From Eubacteriales bacterium (lineage in GTDB: Bacteria > Bacillota > Clostridia > Lachnospirales > Lachnospiraceae), in contig JAUNHB010000007.1 in assembly GCA_030524125.1 (NCBI GenBank), forward strand, positions 1 to 55,892: a stretch of 55,892 nt of DNA. The letters are read 5' to 3'. Shown one piece after another: positions 51,440 through 55,892 of this stretch (position 1 is the stretch's first letter; each line of letters begins with the position of its first letter). Both the position numbers and the translations under genes were made by a program. The notes under the pieces were generated by a model. The model was not told the origin of the DNA. It saw nothing but the letters and a program-made list of their open reading frames with translations, and made no database searches.

Positions 51440-51795
51440 GGGATGTGGAAAAGAAGCGCAAAAAAGAGCAGTACGTGGTGGAGGAGATGATCCGCCTGTA
51501 TTGCCGGAAACATCACAGGGAAGATCTGGAGACGGTGCAGGCAGGGCAGCTTTGCCCTGTCTGTCAGCAGTTGTCCGACTATGCCAGACTCAGGAGCGAG
51601 AAATGTCCGTTCATGGAGGAAAAAACCTTCTGCGCCAACTGTAAGGTACACTGCTACAAGCCGGAAATGCGGCAGCGCATCCGGGAGGTCATGCGCTTCT
51701 CCGGGCCGCGGATGCTGCTTTATCATCCGGTGCTGGCCGTCTGGCATCTGATCTGCAGCAGGAAGGAAAAACGAAAAGGAAAAGGGAATGATTAA
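51436..51795 (+). CDS. YgbA-type cysteine-rich protein (nitric/nitrous-oxide-stimulated promoter family)
   Basis: Small cytosolic protein of 119 residues of the YgbA_NO family. The conserved cysteine pattern is LCPVCQQL, EKCPFM, FCANCKVHCYKP, and the C-terminus has MRQRIREVMRFSGPRMLLYH, the family's most conserved part. Seven to eight cysteines suggest an iron-sulfur cluster, zinc or haem iron site; nothing is proven here. In enterobacteria the gene responds to nitric oxide. The ATG overlaps the DUF454 stop, and the stop overlaps the next gene by eight bases. Confidence 0.9.
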   Translation: MRDVEKKRKKEQYVVEEMIRLYCRKHHREDLETVQAGQLCPVCQQLSDYARLRSEKCPFMEEKTFCANCKVHCYKPEMRQRIREVMRFSGPRMLLYHPVLAVWHLICSRKEKRKGKGND

Positions 51796-53578
51796 AAAGA
51801 GACTGGTGGACCTGTTGTCCCACGCGAAAAAATATATTGCATACCATGTTTTGTGGCAGTGGATCGCGCTGCTCACACAGATCGCGGCCGTCTGGGCGAT
51901 CGCGGGCCTTCTGGAGACGGCTTTGACGGTGCCCGGATCTGCGGGCATGGGCGGCGCATGGAGCATGCTCAGCGCTTCCGGGGCGGCGTCTCTTTCGGAA
52001 GCCGCTCTTTCCACGGCGCTGATTCTGATTCTCTGCGCCGCCGTCCGCTTTTTCTGCGAAAAGCAGCAGGCCCGCGTCTCCTATCTGGCAAGCGCGGACG
52101 TAAAGAAACTGCTTCGACGCAAAATCTACGAGAAGATGCTGCGTCTGGGCGCGGCCTACCGGGAGCAGGTATCCACCTCCGAGGTGATACAGGTCTGCAC
52201 CGAGGGCGTGGAGCAGCTGGAGATCTATTTCGGGAAATATCTGCCCCAGCTTTTTTACAGCCTTCTGGCTCCGCTCACGCTCTTTCTGGCGCTGAGCCGG
52301 GTGAGCATGAAGGCGGCGCTCGTGCTGCTCGTCTGCGTGCCGCTGATCCCGATCTCCATTGTGCTGGTACAGAAGTTGGCCAAGCGGCTGCTGAACAAAT
52401 ACTGGAGCATCTATACGGGGCTTGGGGATTCCTTTCTGGAAAATCTCCAGGGGCTGACCACGCTCAAAATCTATCAGGCGGACGAGAAGAAGGCTGAGGC
52501 CATGGACGAGGAGGCCCAGAACTTCCGCAGGATCACTATGAAGGTGCTGACCATGCAGCTTAATTCCACCAGCGTCATGGACATCGTGGCCTACGGCGGA
52601 GCGGCGGCAGGCATGATCATGGCCGTCAGCGAATTTTTAAACGGTCGGATCGGCATTGGCGGAGCGCTGCTTATCATTTTGCTGGCTTCGGAATTTTTTA
52701 TTCCGCTGCGGCTTTTGGGCTCCTTCTTCCATATCGCCATGAATGGTATGGCGGCCAGCGACAAGATTTTCGCGATCCTCGATCTGCCGGAGCCGGCGTA
52801 CGGAGAGCGGGAGATCCCGGAGGGCGAGGCGGAGATCCGGCTTCGCGGCGTGCGCTTCTCCTACGAGAGCGACAGGGAGATTTTAAAGGAGATCGACCTT
52901 ACGCTGCCGCCCAGGAGCTTCGTTTCTCTGGCGGGAGAATCCGGCTGCGGAAAGAGTACCATAGCCGGGCTTCTGGCAGGGAAAAACAGAGGCTTTACCG
53001 GGGAGATCACCATCGGCGGGGAACCTCTTTCCGCCATCAAAGAGGAGAGCCTGGCAGAGCACATCGTGCTGGTGCGTCACGACAGCTATTTATTCAAGGG
53101 AACGGTGGAGGATAATCTTCGGATGGCGAAGCCGGACGCGAGAGAGGAAGAGATGGAGGCAGTCCTCGATAAGGTGAAGCTTCTGGACTTCCTGAAGGCC
53201 CAGCAGGGGCTTCGGACGCCGCTTCTTGAGCGGGCCGGAAATCTCTCCGGCGGGCAGAGGCAGCGTCTGGCCCTGGCAAGGGCGATCCTTCGGGACGCGC
53301 CTGTCTATATTTTTGACGAGGCCACCAGCAATATCGATCTGGAGAGCGAGGAGCTGATCATGGAAGTGATTCATGAGCTTGCCAGAAGCAAGACCGTGCT
53401 GCTCATTTCCCATCGTCTGGCCAATGTGGTGGACTCGGACTGCATTTATTTCCTGTCGGAGGGACGGATCGAGGAGCATGGAACCCATAAGGAGCTGATG
53501 GAGACGGACGGCGGCTACCGCCGCCTGTATGAGAGCCAGCAGAAGCTGGAGCAGTATGGAAAGGAGGCGAGGGCATGA
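51788..53578 (+). CDS. CydD-like ABC transporter half (permease plus ATPase)
   Basis: Fused exporter-type protein of 596 residues: six-helix membrane domain (about 1-320) then ATPase domain with Walker A GESGCGKST, signature LSGGQRQRL, Walker B VYIFDEATSNID and switch HRLANV. The ARxSYLASADVKKLLRRKIYEK segment and overall form resemble CydD of the CydDC heterodimer, which exports thiols and binds haem in Escherichia coli. The partner follows with ATGA overlap. As no cytochrome bd genes are nearby, a role in moving haem or a reductant at this haem locus is more plausible; this is inference. Confidence 0.85.
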   Translation: MIKKRLVDLLSHAKKYIAYHVLWQWIALLTQIAAVWAIAGLLETALTVPGSAGMGGAWSMLSASGAASLSEAALSTALILILCAAVRFFCEKQQARVSYLASADVKKLLRRKIYEKMLRLGAAYREQVSTSEVIQVCTEGVEQLEIYFGKYLPQLFYSLLAPLTLFLALSRVSMKAALVLLVCVPLIPISIVLVQKLAKRLLNKYWSIYTGLGDSFLENLQGLTTLKIYQADEKKAEAMDEEAQNFRRITMKVLTMQLNSTSVMDIVAYGGAAAGMIMAVSEFLNGRIGIGGALLIILLASEFFIPLRLLGSFFHIAMNGMAASDKIFAILDLPEPAYGEREIPEGEAEIRLRGVRFSYESDREILKEIDLTLPPRSFVSLAGESGCGKSTIAGLLAGKNRGFTGEITIGGEPLSAIKEESLAEHIVLVRHDSYLFKGTVEDNLRMAKPDAREEEMEAVLDKVKLLDFLKAQQGLRTPLLERAGNLSGGQRQRLALARAILRDAPVYIFDEATSNIDLESEELIMEVIHELARSKTVLLISHRLANVVDSDCIYFLSEGRIEEHGTHKELMETDGGYRRLYESQQKLEQYGKEARA

Positions 53579-55362
53579 GCGGCGGAAAGGATGCGAAGAT
53601 CATGGACAGCCGGACGGAGAGGAAACCGGACGGCAAGTCAGGCGCGGAGCGGCGCAGCGCCGGAAAAATCATGTGGAGCCTCATCGGACTTGTGAAGCCC
53701 CTGCTTCATATTATGGCGCTGGCGATTCTGCTCGGGACAGCCGGGTATCTCTGCGCGATTTTTCTCACGATTCTGGCGGGGAAGGCGCTGCTGTACGGAC
53801 TTTCGGCGGCAGGCGGCCCGCTGGCGGAGGCGGGGCTTTTGGCAGGCGGCGCCGCGTCCGGCGCGGCCCGGGCCTGCTTTATCGTCCTGATCGTGCTGGC
53901 GGTCGCCAGAGGTCTGCTCCATTACGCGGAGCAGTACTGCAATCATTTTATCGCCTTCAAGCTTCTGGCCATCATCCGCCATCAGGTGTTCGCGGCCCTG
54001 CGGAGGCTCTGCCCCGCGAAGCTTGAGGGACGGGACAAGGGAAATCTGATTTCCATTATCACCACGGATATTGAGCTTCTGGAGGTGTTTTATGCTCACA
54101 CCATCTCGCCTGTGGCCATCGCCGTGCTGACCTGCGGCATTATGACGGTATTTATCGGGAGCCATCACGTGCTGGCCGGGGCGCTGGCGCTTCTTGGTTA
54201 TGTGACGGTGGGCCTTCTGATCCCCTTATGGAACGGGAAAAAGGGCGGGAGCAGAGGCATGGAGTACCGGATGAAATTCGGGGAGCTGAACAGCTTTGTG
54301 CTGGACTCTCTGCGCGGACTTGACGAGACCCTGCAGTACGGGCAGGGAGAGGTAAGGGAGGCGCAGATGCTGGAGCGTTCGAATCTTCTGGCTGGGGATC
54401 AGCGGGAGCTTGGAAGGCTCGAGGGAAATCAAAGAGCCGTCACGAATCTGGCGATTCTCGTATTTTCCTTCGGGATGCTCTTTTTGAGCCTCTGGCTCTA
54501 CAGCCGGGGCGAGATGGATTTCGCCGGGCTTTTGACGAGTACCATTGCCATGATGGGCTCCTTCGGCCCGGCTGTGGCTCTCTCCAGCCTCTCCAACAAC
54601 CTGAATCAGACGCTGGCCAGCGGCGAGCGCGTGCTCTCCATTCTCGAGGAGCAGCCTCTGGTAGAAGAGATTCCGGAAGGGGCGGGCGCGGACTGGAACG
54701 GAGCGGCGCATTTCACCGGAGCGGAGGCGGAGCGCGTGACCTTCGCCTACGAGGACGAGACGATCCTGAAGGATTTCTCCCTGTCCATGGAGCCGGGAAA
54801 AATCATCGGCATCCACGGGGCCAGCGGCTCGGGAAAATCCACACTTTTGAAGCTTCTGATGCGGTTCTGGGACGTGCAGGCGGGAAGCGTGCGGGTGAGC
54901 GGCGAGGATGTGCGCCGGATTCCCACGGGACGCCTGCGGGACGCGGAGAGCTATGTGACCCAGGAAACCCATCTGTTCCACGACTCCATCGCCAACAATA
55001 TCGCGGTGGGAAAGCCCGGGGCCTCCCGGGAGGAGATCGTGGCCGCGGCCAAGAAGGCCTCCGTCCACGAATTTATTGCGAAGCTTCCCAAAGGCTATGA
55101 TACGGAGGTGGGCGAGCTTGGCGACACCTTATCCGGCGGAGAGAAGCAGCGGATCGGCATCGCCCGCGCCTTCCTCCACGACGCACCCTTCCTGCTCATG
55201 GACGAGCCCACCAGCAATCTCGACTCGCTGAACGAGGGCATCATCCTCAAATCTCTCCGGGAGGAGAGCGCGGAGCGGACGGTGGTGCTGGTGTCCCACC
55301 GGAGCTCGACCATGAATGTGGCGGATGTGGTGCATGAGATGGAGACGGGGAGGGTGTCGTAG
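53575..55362 (+). CDS. CydC-like ABC transporter half (permease plus ATPase)
   Basis: Partner of the preceding protein, 595 residues. A charged N-terminal tail of about 30 residues precedes a six-helix membrane domain and an ATPase domain with Walker A GASGSGKST, signature LSGGEKQRI, Walker B FLLMDEPTSNLDS and switch His in VSHRSSTM. Two intact ATP sites are therefore possible in the heterodimer. It closes the haem-locus operon of tightly overlapping genes that begins with the large NEAT-like gene. Confidence 0.85.
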   Translation: MSGGKDAKIMDSRTERKPDGKSGAERRSAGKIMWSLIGLVKPLLHIMALAILLGTAGYLCAIFLTILAGKALLYGLSAAGGPLAEAGLLAGGAASGAARACFIVLIVLAVARGLLHYAEQYCNHFIAFKLLAIIRHQVFAALRRLCPAKLEGRDKGNLISIITTDIELLEVFYAHTISPVAIAVLTCGIMTVFIGSHHVLAGALALLGYVTVGLLIPLWNGKKGGSRGMEYRMKFGELNSFVLDSLRGLDETLQYGQGEVREAQMLERSNLLAGDQRELGRLEGNQRAVTNLAILVFSFGMLFLSLWLYSRGEMDFAGLLTSTIAMMGSFGPAVALSSLSNNLNQTLASGERVLSILEEQPLVEEIPEGAGADWNGAAHFTGAEAERVTFAYEDETILKDFSLSMEPGKIIGIHGASGSGKSTLLKLLMRFWDVQAGSVRVSGEDVRRIPTGRLRDAESYVTQETHLFHDSIANNIAVGKPGASREEIVAAAKKASVHEFIAKLPKGYDTEVGELGDTLSGGEKQRIGIARAFLHDAPFLLMDEPTSNLDSLNEGIILKSLREESAERTVVLVSHRSSTMNVADVVHEMETGRVS

Positions 55363-55387
55363 GGAGGTGGCAACACTGTAAAAAACA

Positions 55388-55416
55388 TTGCATTTGTTTT
55401 GAAAATATGCTACGTT
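55388..55416 (+). promoter_or_regulatory. Promoter of the small membrane protein gene
   Basis: TTGCAT (55388-55393), a 17-base spacer and TACGTT (55411-55416), 33 bases before the ATG. It suggests that the next gene can be transcribed apart from the haem operon. Confidence 0.55.
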
Positions 55417-55448
55417 GGAAATATCAAATAAGAACGGGGGAAATCCGA

Positions 55449-55754
55449 ATGCAGATTTCAGAACTGGGTGATGTTATGAAGTATTATTACTTCGCCATGA
55501 TTCCATTTTACTGTCTGACGCTCCTGAATCTGGCCGCCGTGATCGGTGCAGGACGGCAAAAAGGAAGCGGCGTCAAATTTGCGGTCACGGAAATCTGCGT
55601 ATTTTTAGCGCTGGCTTCCCAGTATTACTTTTTGGGCGTGCTGGCGGACAATGGCGCGGATATCCGCACTTGGAGCATGCAGATGCTGCTGCTGACCGGA
55701 CTGAATGTGCTGGCCCTTGCCGCGGGCGTTGTGCGCCTGAAAAAACGCCGGTAG
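55449..55754 (+). CDS. Small three-helix membrane protein
   Basis: Hypothetical protein of 101 residues with three hydrophobic segments (about 12-31, 45-63 and 74-94) and a basic end LKKRR. I do not recognise a family. The ATG at 55449 follows GGGGGAAATCC; an in-frame start 14 codons upstream overlaps the promoter. It lies 86 bases after the CydC-like gene. Confidence 0.7.
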   Translation: MQISELGDVMKYYYFAMIPFYCLTLLNLAAVIGAGRQKGSGVKFAVTEICVFLALASQYYFLGVLADNGADIRTWSMQMLLLTGLNVLALAAGVVRLKKRR

Positions 55755-55843
55755 CCTCAGCGCGGAGATTTGGGGGCTAAAGGGCTGCCGGAGAAAAAGG
55801 AATTTCTGGAGCAGTCCGTCTGAAAAAATATCTCTTTTGGGGC

Positions 55844-55865
55844 AATCGGTTAATACCGATTTTTA
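55844..55865 (+). terminator. Probable terminator at the right edge
   Basis: AATCGGT-TAAT-ACCGATT forms a seven-base stem running into TTTTT. The bases 55755-55892 otherwise show no gene. Confidence 0.6.
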
Positions 55866-55892
55866 GCCCACTTCTTATGAGAAAAGACATCC

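Noticed and set aside
51788-55362. Cytochrome bd assembly locus
   Set aside because: The ABC pair is CydDC-like, but no cydA or cydB is in the window; the tight linkage is with haem-import genes.

Overview
The window looks like chromosomal DNA of a GC-rich, low-promoter-ambiguity Firmicute, most probably a gut-type Lachnospiraceae. The reasons are SigA-type promoters with 17-base spacers, strong AGGAGG ribosome binding sites, a SAM-I riboswitch, NADP-type glutamate dehydrogenase, a UgpC/MsmK-type sugar ATPase, DUF4317 and DUF3786 proteins, Rex-like operators, and a GC content that I judge by eye to be near 58-60 percent. Family assignments come from motifs read by eye; no database search was run.

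Layout. 1-640: structured GC-rich repeats and a leftward SAM-I riboswitch with promoter and terminator, whose target gene lies left of the window. 638-2411: an OmpR-type two-component system. 2534-9000: mixed housekeeping genes (membrane protein, transposase remnant, ferritin-like helical protein, CorA-type transporter, Suv3-like RNA helicase, tRNA-Val, acylphosphatase, DUF3786). 8330-13025: a two-component system divergent from a three-gene lantibiotic-immunity-type ABC transporter, resembling CprRK-CprABC or LanRK-LanFEG. 13049-23776: transglutaminase-like protein, RidA, D-lactate dehydrogenase behind tandem Rex-like operators, DUF4317, UgpC-type ATPase, PucR/CdaR regulator, GH25 lysozyme with two SH3-like repeats, aldo/keto reductase and glutamate dehydrogenase. 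23935-28445: ECF sigma with its presumed anti-sigma, a lipoprotein with a metal-binding tail, a MATE transporter, and a trigger-factor-like lipoprotein gene broken by one in-frame TAA. 28617-31418: fructose-bisphosphate aldolase, a 169-base tandem repeat array, and asparaginase, whose last codons and stop lie in the array.

31812-40034: a carbohydrate/nucleoside locus: allulose/tagatose 3-epimerase family enzyme behind LacI-type operators, ribose-type ABC importer, nucleoside hydrolase, LacI regulator and sedoheptulokinase-like FGGY kinase. The natural substrate is not evident and may be a ketose or a ketose-containing nucleoside.

40115-55754: an iron and haem region. Ferritin is followed by two related DtxR-like regulators that share an unusual C-terminal domain, then a secreted NEAT-like protein, a membrane-anchored protein with three NEAT-like domains, an Shp-like anchored haem-binding protein, an IsdE-type lipoprotein with its permease and ATPase, a DUF454 membrane protein, a YgbA-type cysteine-rich protein and a CydDC-like ABC pair. 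The layout parallels the streptococcal shr-shp-sia locus. I consider this the most interesting system in the window, in particular the repeated SMC...YVNxVM motif pair, which suggests a Met-based haem pocket.

Throughout, intergenic regions carry several families of palindromic repeats: a 122-base element present twice, a 169-base tandem unit, a small element with apparent target duplication at 37585-37671, and short REP-like sequences.
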